Positions 35,885 through 46,741 of a stretch of DNA of 64,000 bases are shown here, one piece after another. A program made the translations under genes and the position numbers. The first letter of the stretch is position 1. Every line of letters starts with the position of its first letter. Origin of the DNA: Apostichopus japonicus (Eukaryota; Echinodermata; Holothuroidea; Aspidochirotida; Stichopodidae); assembly GCF_037975245.1 (NCBI RefSeq), contig NC_092577.1, positions 27,275,398-27,339,397 on the forward strand, written 5' to 3'. The notes below the pieces were generated by a model. That model saw nothing but the letters and a program-made list of their open reading frames with translations, did not search any database and was not told the DNA's origin.

Positions 35885-36945
35885 ACGAAATTTAATGTGT
35901 ATAAGTACCACATTGAGTATAAGCAGCCTACTGTTTTGGGTGGAGGTCAAAGGTCATTTGGGGTCACCAGGGGTCAAATTGCAAAACCTTGTAAACATGA
36001 TATATCAAGAAGGGAATCTCAAACCAATTTTATATTTGATGTGTCGAAAAACCACATTGAGTACAAGGAGCCTATTGTTTTTGGTAGAGGTCAAAGGTCA
36101 TTTGGGTCACCAGGGGTCAAATTGTGAAACCTTGTAAACATGATATCTCAAGAAGGGAAGGTCAGACCAATTTCATATGTGATGTGTAGAAGCATCACAT
36201 TGAGTTCAAAAGTCGTTTGTTCTTGGTGGAGGGCAAAGGTCATTTGGGGTCACCAGGGGTCAAATTGTGAAAACCTTGTAAACATGATATCTCAAGAAGG
36301 GAAGTTCAGACCAATTTCATATTTAATGTGTAGAAGTACCACATTGAGTATAATCAGCCTATTGTTTTGGGTGGAGGTCAAAGGTCATTTGGGGTCAAAC
36401 TGCAAAACCTGGTAAACATGATATCTCAAGAAGAGAAGGTCAGACCAATTTCATATGTGATGTGAAGAAGTACCACATTGAGTTCAAAAGTCATTTGTTC
36501 TTGGTGGAGGTCAAAGGTCATTTGGGGTCACCAGGGATCAAATTATGAAAACCTCGTGAACATGATATTTCAAGAAGGGAATCATGGGCAGACCTCATAT
36601 TTGGTTTGTTGAAGTACCGCATTGTGTAAAAAAAGCCTATTGTTTTTGGTGGAGGGCAAAGGTCATTTGGTGTCACCAGGGGTCTAATTGTGAAAACCTT
36701 GTTATCACGATATCTCAATACTGGAAGCTTGGGCTGACCTCTAATTCAGTGTGTAGAAGTACCACAATGAGTCAGAGAAGCCTCTTGTTTTTGGTGGAGA
36801 TCAAATGTCATTTGGGGTCATCATAGGTTAAATCTTGAAACCCTTGTAAACATGTACACCCTCACTATACATTACATCAGATTCCTGAAGAAAACTGCTC
36901 ATGTTACATCATCAAAGCCACATTGCATTTTTGCATTCTGGTTTA
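35885..36945 (+). repeat. Best-preserved AGGTCA-rich ~143-bp tandem array
   Basis: Six to seven units with the phrase GATATCTCAAGAAGGGAA at 35999, 36142, 36286, 36420, 36564 and 36709: spacings 143, 144, 134, 144 and 145 bp. The short unit lacks CACCAGGGG. Perfect AGGTCAAAGGTCA sites lie at 35944-35956, 36088-36100, 36375-36387 and 36508-36520; each unit continues with GGGGTCACCAGGGGTCA. The conserved tail is at about 36840-36945. Open frames are artefacts. Confidence 0.93.
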
Positions 36946-37496
36946 TTATGCTGACACCTGACACTAAATGGCCATAATGATAATTATTAAATTGTTACTT
37001 TTTCTCCATACTGCCATTACTGGCCTTACCTGAACAGTGATGTATTAAAGTGCAACAGGCCATTAAGCTTTTCATTTAAGAATCGTTTCAGACTGTCCTA
37101 TTTTGAACATGTGATTGGCAGGTTTCCGAATTAAATAGCTTATCAGAAAGGAGCTGTTCTGTAAAGCAAGATAATCAAAACATATGCATACAAACACACC
37201 CATATAACAATTTCTGAATATCCTTTCAGCTGCCCAAAGGTACTGGAATGCAAGCTCTATTGAGTATTTGACAGTACTTAGACAATGTTTGTCTGACAAG
37301 CATTCAATAGCTGAGCACTTTGTGTTGAACTGGGTTCACTTTGCTCAAGGCCATGACAGAATAACAACTGGACATCAGGTTGAACCATCTGTTACAGAGC
37401 TCTTAAAACCAGGCAGTTGTTAAAACATCCATTGGGTGACCCTCACACTCAACCAGGTACCGCAAAGCAGAAGCAAAAATTAAGTGTGTGTGATAC

Positions 37497-37862
37497 CTTC
37501 ATCTTCTCAAAGTGGGACGGTGTATGTGTGGCCTCAGTCAATTTGGGAGCTAGCTTCAAGTCTTTGTTTTCTTGAAAGCTGACAAGATCTTTCAGTGGTT
37601 TCACACTGACCTTGTTTGGAGGTAGAGCTGGATGAAGAGTTAGTTGTAGTGCTGGCAGATGGAGTAGCTTTGTGATTCTGGTTATTGTGTTCCCTTGTAC
37701 CAGAAACTTGTATTCCTCATATCATACAGTCTGAAGCTTGCTCTCTATGGTGGCTCCTTGAAGAAAGCTGTCCATTTTATCCGTTGGGAGGGTCAGCTGT
37801 TGTAACTCATCTTTATTGAGTACACTGAACTGTATGTTCCCTTGGGCCATTTCTGCGCTCAT
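37497..37862 (-). pseudogene. P-element-type transposase fragment
   Basis: The - strand from ATG 37862 reads MSAEMAQGNIQFSVLNKDEL and on to IESKLQTV, then an in-frame TGA at 37722-37724. It continues YEEYKFLVQGNTITRITKLL and finally KPLKDLVSFQENKDLKLAPK, LTEATHTPSHFEKMK, before a GTATCA. The last part matches the conserved P-element/THAP9 region in which a 'KLAPKLT..H..P..F.KMKV' motif precedes the catalytic core. The upstream part is not recognised. The stop and truncation make it non-functional. A decayed THAP domain, the other half of such transposases, lies at 6385-6691, far away. Confidence 0.6.
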
Positions 37863-39225
37863 GATATGCTGAAGTTATTATCCTAGTGTGTGGCTCATGA
37901 ATCTGCAATGAAAAGATTGTAGAAACAAATATTAACATGTCAATTCATTTGAATACCTGCAGTGTCTGAAAAAAATCATGAACAGTTAATGACCTATTGC
38001 TTTCTTCACTGAATGCTCTTTTACATTTGCTGCAACTACGGATGGTTTCATGACAATATACCCACATCAATTATTAATATTCCCGATTATAATGTTATTA
38101 AGATAGGACTGACAACAGGGTGGGGAGCTGGCCTCTATATCAAGGCGGGGGTTATTTTTAAATCTGCCACGACATTAGTTGACTATTGCCTATATGTAAA
38201 ACAATTCAGGTTTCTTACTTGGTAAGGCATTAGACCATGGATCATTTTTGTCTGGATGGCGGAGGTTCGAATCCAATTTCTTTCTTTTACACCAAATTAC
38301 AGATGAATTATAACTAATTTTAAAGTGCAAATTCAAAATATATATTTCATTTTTAACTATCTCCTTCAATGTTTTGGAGACACTGCGGAAAAACTGTTTC
38401 ACGTTGTACACACATACTGGGTTACACTGTACAGTAAGACAGCGTAGTTACAGCGTTGGGCCTGAAACAAGTTGTAAAAAAAATGTAATAAGTGAATGTT
38501 GATCAACCAAGGGGAATCTCTGTACAGTACATGAGATATCTTGTTTACAGGCTAGCTGTAACACACACTCACTCACACATGCATTCTTGAGCATTTTATA
38601 CAAACATATAATATATATAAATTTGAAATATATAGTGGCGCTTTTAATCTCCAAGTTAGGGTTTTTTCTGAAATTGACGGCCCTGTTCATCACCCTCACT
38701 TTTAATATACCTGGCGACAGGCTTGTGAGAAGGGTTGTATAATTTGCTCTATAATCAGTGCTGCATAGGTTCATTGACATATGAAGGAATCAGAAAGCAT
38801 TTTGTATTCCCTGTGTGACCGACAAATGTCTAACTTTTCAAGTTTTGCTTTAATTACTGGAGAACTTTGTAAATTTTGTAAATATGATTGTCATCGATAT
38901 GCATGAACTTGGATTTAATTGCACACTGTGTATATAAGTCAATTCATAACTTGTGTCTAAATAATCAGCTTCTTTGAATACATGATGTTGACTGTTGGTT
39001 TGTTTATTAGTTTGGTAATTATTTGAATAAAGTTCTAAATTAATTCAATGTGTTAATGTTGGTTCTCTTAGTTGGTTTGAACAAGCATGTGAAGGAGGTG
39101 AATAGACTTACAGTTATTGTAGACTGGTTGGTTGTGGATAGGGCAAGTTGTTTCAGTAAAGTGTCCTGATTCACTGTCATGTTGGTCAGCGTAACTCTAT
39201 CTCCAGTTTTACAGTAGCTGGAGAT
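37863..39225. other. Intergenic sequence with one B-box-like site
   Basis: No gene recognised. At about 38200-38275 a GGAGGTTCGAATCC B box follows a TTACTTGGTAAGGC stretch and could be a worn tRNA-derived SINE head; the evidence is thin. Confidence 0.3.
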
Positions 39226-39228
39226 TTG

Positions 39229-39289
39229 GTGGCACTATCTCATAGTGCCACAACACCTGTGGCACTATAAGATAGTGCCACAGGTGTTG
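39229..39289. repeat. Two adjacent perfect hairpins
   Basis: GTGGCACTAT, loop CTC, ATAGTGCCAC (39229-39251) is followed immediately by an 18-bp perfect stem, CAACACCTGTGGCACTAT (39251-39268), loop AAG, ATAGTGCCACAGGTGTTG (39272-39289). The same 10-mer GTGGCACTAT alternates with its complement four times. I know of no regulatory element of this form. Confidence 0.9.
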
Positions 39290-39568
39290 TTGTGCCATCC
39301 TGTACGAATTTTAGGTTGTGAACCAACTGTCCGCTTGATGGTGTGCGTACGATTTCGTCCTGTATGTAAACAAAACGGAATGTTTTAAAAGACTGTTGAT
39401 TGAAACATGGTGAGTGTGGAGTGAAAAAAGTTAGCATTGGACAGTATATATTGTGTGAAAGCAGGGAACAGAGAAGTTTTGATCTTTTGATGTTTTGAGT
39501 ATGAATCAGACAAGACTTGTTGTTTGTCTTATTTTTGTAAATTTTCAGGATTTTAATGAAAATTAAAC

Positions 39569-40904
39569 CAGGGGCGTATCCAGGATTTTCCAATAGGGGG
39601 GGCGTCAGGCATGAATGATCGCCGTCCTGGGGGATGGGTCTAAGGGGAGGGGTGGAAAATTTTTGCTTTCGAAGAAGGGCTGAAATGCAAAATGGTGCCA
39701 TATGCATGGGCGGCGATCCGTACTTCCGAGTGGGGGGGGGGGGGGATATGACCTTGTTGACTATCTAAGCGTAGCGCCACCGTGGATTGGCGCGAAACGT
39801 ACAAGAAAATTTTGGGATTAACAAACCCTCTAGATGGCCGGAAACGGCACTTCCCGAGGTTTCCAAGCGGCATATACCCAACTTTAAAATAGGGATGTAA
39901 TGTCCGAAATATCTCATAATCAGGATCCAAAATACCTTTTTTTTTAATGTCGGGTGTTATTTTGGGAAAATTGCCCCTGTCAATCTTGTTTCAGGCGCAA
40001 CGTTAGGATGTTTGAGAGCTCTTTTATATTATTCGATGAAGAAAATGGCCTCATGCAGGCTATTATAGGCCTATACACATGCAATACATTATAACACATA
40101 GTTACATTCCTAGGTACCGATTGCTAGGGCATCCAGGTGAAACGTGTATTAAGCATTACCCTGGTAACATGAGATTCTCAGCTGTTCGAGGGAACATGTA
40201 CGTGTGTAGGCCTACTATAGGGCCTATATGAATACTATGAGGGTGCATATATGTACTATATCAATACCGTGGGCGCAATAATACATTTTGTTGTTATAGG
40301 GCCAATGAAGCCTACAGTCAACTATTCTTGCTTTATAAAGACGCTTTATTTGTAAAGATCGCGCTGCGTTTATGGTAGGCGAGAAATGAAGCTAAAAAAG
40401 AGCCGTACATTAACGATGATGCCTAAATGTAGGCATGAAAATATTCTTATCCCTGGCATTTGGTGGCGGATATGGTGTATTACATCCCCTCCACCCATTT
40501 TCATGGGGGGATATATCCCCCCTTCCCCCCCCCCCCCAGGATCGCCGCCCATGACCATATGTGATCCATTTTTCGACCTTAATAATAAGCAACATTTCCA
40601 GTAAATATGGACACAAAATGCACAATTTAGTATGGCTGGCATGTCACTTAGTGTTTATAGTGATAATACAAACACAATTACCATCTATGTTTCTAAAACT
40701 ATTATGCCGCCGAACTTCGCCAGAACCTTTTTTTGGCAAACAATAAATAAAGCATACGGGAGGGGGGGTTGAGCGATCACCGACAACTCACTTAAAGGTC
40801 GTCATCAATTTTTTTATTTTTTTTTTGCTAAACTTTTTTTTTTTTGGTGACGGCCAATAGGGGGGGGCACGCGCCTGTTGCGCCCCCCCCTGGATACGCC
40901 CCTG
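39569..40904. mobile_element. Composite hAT-like element B, copy 2
   Basis: Near-identical to 28221-29558 over its whole length, with the same outer ends (CAGGGGCGTATCCAGGATTT / CCTGGATACGCCCCTG). ATTAAAC flanks it at 39562-39568 and 40905-40911, a 7-bp duplication, or 8 bp with one mismatch. It differs from copy 1 at scattered bases and in the lengths of G, C and T runs. Confidence 0.87.
39705..40553. mobile_element. Nested hAT-like element C inside element B (copy 2)
   Basis: The ends are CATGGGCGGCGATCC and GGATCGCCGCCCATG; flanks GCCATATG (39697-39704) and ACCATATG (40554-40561). The shared module lies on the - strand at about 39757-39857. Insertion at the same site as in copy 1 shows that it entered element B before B was duplicated. 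Confidence 0.85.
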
Positions 40905-41074
40905 ATTAAACTATGAAATAATGAAAATCATTATGGAAAATGTAATGCAATTCTCATTTCTGACTCATTTGAAGCTTTAAGCAGGTAGGAATTTTGCATT
41001 GACATAAATCTAAACTAAAGCTGCATGATTAAATTTTCAGAAATAATCAAGAAATAATTGATATGTATCTTCCA

Positions 41075-41500
41075 AAAAAAAGGTATGCTTCTTTGAATTT
41101 CTTGGAATGGAGATACTGGTGTGGGCTGGTTGTATAAGTCAGTAGAGAGAGAACCGTGTTCCTTGCGAACAGTCACATCTAGGAAGTTAACCTATTGGTG
41201 AGAGTAATCAAAGGTGAATTTGATGGTGCTGTGGAAAGAATTGATGAGATTAATGAAAGTGAGCAGGCTACCTTCATCACTGGTCCAAACGAAGAAGATG
41301 TCATCAATGTTGCGCCACCAGATAAGAGGACGGCAGGAAGCTGTACTGAGCATGCGTTCTTCAAGGCTGGACATAAACAGGCAAGCAAAGGAAGGAGCCA
41401 TCATGGTACCCATGGCAGTCCTGTCTTTGAAGGTAATGCTTGTCCATGAACATGAAGTTGTTTTTGGTGAGTACCTCTTGTGATATAAAAGTGATATAAA
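41075..41500 (-). pseudogene. Penelope-like reverse transcriptase fragment
   Basis: The - strand encodes NNFMFMDKHYLQ, then, after a frameshift, TAMGTMMAPSFACLFMSSLE, RNIDDIFFVWTSDEGSLLTF, and HSTIKFTFDYSHQ. An in-frame TAG follows, then VNFLDVTVRKEHGSLSTDLY. The order 'TAMGT-MAPS-ANLFM', 'DDIF.W', 'VNFLDVT', 'TDLY.KPT' is that of Penelope-like element reverse transcriptases; the DD of IDDIF are catalytic. At least one frameshift, one stop and loss of both ends make it a dead fragment. Confidence 0.82.
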
Positions 41501-41599
41501 CCATGGTAAAATTGTGGTATGGTAAAACTGGTAAACCGCATCCATAGGACCAAACTATCCCAGTCAATTTGTGGTATGCACTATGTTGTACCACAGTTT

Positions 41600-43050
41600 A
41601 CTATGAAAAAAATAATGGTATTTTGCCATGGTTAGTGTGAGGTCATTTTTTTCTAGGCTACACTTCATTTTTGGAGCTTGCATACTGTGTTGAAAGAAAA
41701 TGAGCATTTTCTACTCCTAATAATTTCAGAGCGCTATCGGAATATAATGACGTCACTATGAAGAACACTATAGTTTGACATGGGCCTTTTCCACGCACTA
41801 AAGCAATGTACACGCAATGTTGTATATACACGCAGAGCCAATACAACGTCCTAACACAAGTAACATCTTTATTACATACCGATGTGTTATGCCCTAAGTT
41901 AATACGTTGATTATTACACGACTAGTGCATTTCCAATCGCGAATTTGGTATCAATGAAAAGAGCATAGGCCTAGTCTTAATTCTATTCTAAATGATTTTA
42001 CTGTAACGAAGTCACGTTCACGGCAAATTTAACGGCACTTTATGGAGCCATGAAAAGGGCGCCAAAATTCATTGAAGATTTTTGAGAAAGTACGACAAAA
42101 ATAGAAATTTTAACTGTTTTATTACGAAAAACAAATGTTGTGAGATTCATCTTACCGTGTCGTGGTTGCTAGCGTCGCTCTTTTTTCATTATCCAAACCA
42201 GAGAGTTAGGTCTGAAGCAGTTTCGCGAAATTTCATACGCCTGACCAAATTTTTGGGGCGGGGCTACAAGAGTATTGCTCTCTGAGCTCAGTAACTCGCT
42301 TGTTCGGGGACTGACTGTAAAATCTGCACCTGTATGTTGTTGAGTTTTGAATTTGCATATCAGTTTATAAGTTAGAGCACAGTGTCTCTCCATCCGTCAG
42401 CATGTAATCTTGGACATCTCGTCCTGTATCTGTCCTGTACAGTATGACTATGTTATGCAATAAAATATAATAAGATGTTTTTACTCAACGTCGACTGTGT
42501 TCTACTGGATTGCTCAAAGAACTCATTATTGAAACAAAGAAACAGGCATCCACTCATGTTATTAAAACCGGTTTACCGAGAACTTTACATCGGCCGTACT
42601 GTAGGCCGAAATGTTGGAAATTTAATCATTTGTTTTTAAATTGCGTCTATTAATCTGTTAATATTACAGAAAATCATCACGACCATCTTATTCCAAATGC
42701 GAATAGATGTGGCTTGAAAAAACATAAAGGTCATTTAACAGCTCTTTGGCTTGAGGCTTTATCACATAAGTGTATAGGCGGAATCAAGTTTTTATATGTT
42801 GCTATCAAACATTTTTGAGTAGATGCGCGTCTCAGGGACGCATGTTTCAAAATCCTAGTAAGACACTGGTTCGTGATTGGTCATGTGGCTTATGTATGTG
42901 GTCATGTGGTTTATGTTCAATATCAGATTACGATATTACGAATATTATATTTCCATACGGTCTACCTTTTACCTCATTTAAGTTTGAGTTGCAACACTGA
43001 TAATGGATAATTGCAACCTTTGCTTTCATGATGGTATATGTGCGCGCGTT
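41600..43050. other. Intergenic sequence, no gene recognised
   Basis: No coding exon or repeat family identified. A short direct duplication (GTGATTGGTCATGTGGCTTA then GTGGTCATGTGGTTTATG) occurs near 42875-42915. Confidence 0.35.
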
Positions 43051-43925
43051 TGTGACGCACATCTTGTAAACACGATATAGGCTATGAAGAAGGGAAGGAC
43101 GGACCAATTTCATATTTGGTGCTTAGAAGAACCACATTGATTTCAAGAAGCCTTCTGTTTTTCCTGGAGATCATTTATGTCACCAGATGTCCGTCAAATT
43201 GTGAAAACCTAGTAAACACGATATCTCAAGAAGGTAAGCTTGGAAAGATACATCATACTTGGTTGAAGGTGTATAACAAAGTAAAACTCGGAAGCCTATT
43301 GCTTTTGGTGCATGTCAAAGCTTTGGGGGAAACGGGTCATATTGTGAAAGCCTTGTAAACATGATATTTCAAGAAGGAAACCTTGGTCAGAACTCATATT
43401 TGGTTTGTATATGAACCATATCAAATTCAAGGAGCCTATTATTGCTTTTGGTGGAGGTCATTTGAAGTCAACAAACGCCGAACATTTACTTCACTCCCCT
43501 CTTACCTGTCTCTCCACACTAACACACCTTCCTAAACATAATATCGCAAGAGAAGTTTGGACAGATCGCATATTTGGTATGTTATTGTACCACATTGAGT
43601 AGGCTACAACAAGCCTAATGTTGTGGGCGGAGGTCAATGTTCATTTGAGCTCACCAGGGGTCAAACTGTCAAACAAAACAAACTTTAACATATGTCATAT
43701 TTAGTATGTTGATGTGTCTATCAAATATAGTACAAAAAGCATGTTGTTGAGGTTAATGGTAATTTCAGGACAGCCTGTGTCATTGTGAATTTATTGTTTT
43801 CACTTTACTACTAAGATAAAGTATGTTAATTGTACACCCTCACTATACAATATGTCAGATGCATGAAGAAACCATCTAATGTTATATCATCGAAACCACG
43901 ATGCATTTTTGCATTCTGGTTTTCA
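43050..43925 (+). repeat. AGGTCA-rich array, diverged, with tail
   Basis: Head GTGCGCGCGTTTGTGACGCA-like stretch near 43040, then about six diverged units (GATATCTCAAGAAGG, CTTGTAAACATGATATTTCA) and the conserved tail at about 43825-43922 (ACACCCTCACTATACAATAT ... GCATTTTTGCATTCTGGTTT). The AGGTCA sites are mostly mutated here. Confidence 0.8.
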
Positions 43926-44054
43926 TTTAGGAGCCCATTGCTACTATTTTTCCCCTTCTGTACAGCATTGGTTTACTGGATGGGATAAACCGGATTGAAC
44001 CTTAGTTTGTGGTTCTTTGGGCCAGACAAATTTCGATCCAAATCTGCTGCAAAC

Positions 44055-44347
44055 AAGGACCCTTGGAAACACAAAACATTACCATAACGTTCTTAAAAGA
44101 GCCTCTAAAATATGTTTTCATAACATTTAATTCCGTGTTATGAAAACGTCGGCAAAATGTTTTTATGGGATGTATTATTTTTCTCACATTTTGAAAACGT
44201 TATATTAATGTTTTCACGAAAAAAAATGTTTCGAAATAAAGCCTGAAAACGTTTTCGTGACATATTTATTACATCACAAATGACGTTATCAAAACAAAAG
44301 ACGAAACATTTTCATAACGTTTTAAAAACGTTTTTGTGTTTGCTGGG
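44055..44347. mobile_element. AACGTT-rich MITE ending in TTTGTGTTTGCTGGG
   Basis: The left part GGAAACACAAAACATT...CATAACGTT is mirrored on the right by CATAACGTTTTAAAAACGTT followed by TTTGTGTTTGCTGGG. AAAACGTT and its relatives recur throughout. The left outer end is worn, so the exact boundary and target duplication are unclear. Confidence 0.6.
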
Positions 44348-44482
44348 CCATGGTTGTATATAATGTATTTCATTTATAGACAATAATGCATGAAAATATG
44401 CCAAATGAACGGAAAATATCTAATATTTTAATGATCAAGGGCATTTTGATCTCTGTTGATGTTGTGATCTCTCTCTCTCTCT

Positions 44483-44697
<215 letters not shown>

Positions 44698-44860
44698 CTC
44701 ATTTTAAGAAACTTTTTTATTGTCGCAAATAGCTTTATAATGTTCTCCGTCCTCTAAAACGTTCAATTACAAGGTTTGGTTAGGGTCGGTTCAGGGTTAG
44801 GGTTAGAAAAAAACAAACAACCAAATTTTGGGTAGGGCACCGCTAATCATACCCATAACA

Positions 44861-44874
44861 CTCTCCCCTCCTTT
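44861..44874 (-). other. Possible polypurine tract of an LTR retroelement
   Basis: On the - strand AAAGGAGGGGAGAG is followed at once by TGTTATGGG, as expected for a polypurine tract before a 3' LTR. The supposed 3' LTR does not visibly match the candidate 5' LTR at 45997-46487, so this stays tentative. Confidence 0.25.
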
Positions 44875-45566
44875 AGAGATGTCATCCCTGACATGTAAAC
44901 ATGTATCGTATGAAGAAATATAGAATTCAATGTAAGAAGAAATGAATGGTGAATAAAAGTTTTATAAAATGCACTCTATACTGTTCTCATTTGTCGAGTC
45001 TTGCTCATTACAAGCTGAAGATATAAACCTTAATAGTCATCTCACTACTAGAAACACCTTGGCACCCATACTATTAAATGTATACACATAGTTTACTTTA
45101 ACCTTCTTTGTAGCAAATTTACCACTGACTATACTTTGATCTGAAGTCACAGAATATTAAAGTACATTCGTTTGGCTAAAAGACAAATAAATTTGAGCAC
45201 TGCGCAATACTCAAAAGACATTGTCGTGTTGCAAATGACCAATTAGTCACTAAAACCTTGCATACCATTTCACCAATTTCCTTGTGCCCCTAAGAACTAG
45301 CATGTTCCATTTAACTATTGTATTTACATACCTCACTACCAATGCTATGTTAGAAAACACATACACATGTATCTCGAAATCTGTCATTCCTGTGGAAATA
45401 AACAAGTTTGATAACAATAAAAGTTATAACGTATCATACAATTGAACTCACAAAGTTCTCTCAGTGTTTAACTAATGTCTGGTAGAGTTATAAAATAAAA
45501 ACTATAGTAGGACTATGACCTGTTGGCAGTGTGTACCACTCAGCAGACGTCTGGTAATGGGAAGGT

Positions 45567-45949
45567 TTAAGTCGTCCGTCCCTCCAAATAGTCCCTTAGC
45601 TGTAAACCAAGTGTAACTGCTTTAACTACAGCCTCTACAATTTCTTTCTCAGAATACCTCTTTTAAGTCCACTGTCAATCTGGTGGACCAGAGACATGAA
45701 TGCTAGCTTGTCACGTTGCCCAGGGTCCCCGATCTGTCCTTGTATCTTGAACTCTTTCTTGTATGGCAGAGCATGATCTGTGGGAGGGTGACTTTCCTTC
45801 TCGGAGATTGACATGGTCACTTTTAGTTCCCCTAGACATCTTTCAAACTCTGCTTCCAAGTCCTTGAGCTTCCGCTCATACATCTTTACCGTTTCCCTCA
45901 TATCCGTTTCAGCGGCATCATCGGCTGAGGTGCTTTGGTCCGTCTCCAT
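45567..45949 (-). pseudogene. Retroelement Gag-like fragment
   Basis: ATG at 45949 (-) reads METDQSTSADDAAETDMRET, a coiled-coil-like stretch (VKMYERKLKDLEAEFERCLG), then PYKKEFKIQGQIGDPGQRDK and LAFMSLVHQIDSGLKRG. After a one-base frameshift at the GGTATTCTG site it continues YSEKEIVEAVVKAVTLGLQL, RDYLEG and a stop at 45567-45569. The 'FKI.GQIG.PGQKDKL.F.SL..QI..G...G' then 'EIV.AV..A...G..LR.YLEG' pattern occurs in Gag-like proteins of invertebrate LTR elements. No pol follows. Just upstream on this strand is a primer-binding-site-like TGGCGACCCTGCC. Confidence 0.6.
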
Positions 45950-45975
45950 TGTGGTCTAATCTAGTGGTTACTTCA

Positions 45976-46487
45976 GTCCTGGCAGGGTCGCCAATTTGTT
46001 AAGACCAGGATCTCTCGATCCCACTGTGAGACGGAGAGAGGAAAAACCAGTTTAGTTTTAGTTGTAACGAGTTAAGGCACATGTTAATCAATCACTGATA
46101 TAATACAATAACTATGCAAGTCTCACATTTAAACTTAACTGCATATTTGGCTAAGGCATCTGAATGGATTTTCATCCTGGCATAAAGGCTACTTCTAGTT
46201 CTTAAAATAATAAACTGAACCTGCCCAATCTTTCTAATAATTCAATACATAACAATACAATCAATCTGGCGGGCCGTAAATACTTATTTCTATCTGGATC
46301 ATTTCGGGGAATCCCCTACTCTTGTTACTGCGCAATGACGTCACCCCTCATGACAGTTCTAACGACCAAATGTACACGCTGTAGCCTATTCATAACGCTA
46401 GGTCACTGAGCAGCATTACGTACAAAGAAATTACCTAAAATGTTACATCTACGGCATCCTGATACATATGATATACTATTATTAACA
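45976..46487 (-). mobile_element. Candidate 5' LTR and primer-binding site
   Basis: On the - strand a stretch beginning TGTTAATAATAG (46487) and ending TCTTAACA (45997) has the TG...CA form of an LTR, about 491 bp. Three bases later TGGCGACCCTGCCAGGAC (45976-45993) resembles a tRNA primer-binding site, and the Gag-like fragment starts 27 bases further on. The upstream boundary is a guess without a matching 3' LTR. Confidence 0.35.
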
Positions 46488-46741
46488 GCATCAAGAAATA
46501 AATCACTTTTGTACTGATATGACTCGTATAAATTATGATTTTCTCTATGAAAACTAATAAATTAATATAGGAGAGGCTAAGTCTCCATCCCCGAGTTCCG
46601 TTGCCATTTGCCAGGAGAGGAAAGTGTTTGCAATCTCTGCAAGTGGACAGCTGTACTCACGTTGGTTGGATGGAGACATTTAATGACAGTCCTGGAAGTA
46701 GGATTTTGAAAACATCTCACTTTGCGCCTGGGGGTCTAAAG

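Noticed and set aside
38195-38280. Functional tRNA gene around the GGTTCGAATCC B box
   Set aside because: No A box at the right distance and no cloverleaf pairing; at best a worn SINE head.
44769-44810. Telomere-like GGGTTAGGGTTAG
   Set aside because: Only about two TTAGGG units; too short to be a telomeric array.
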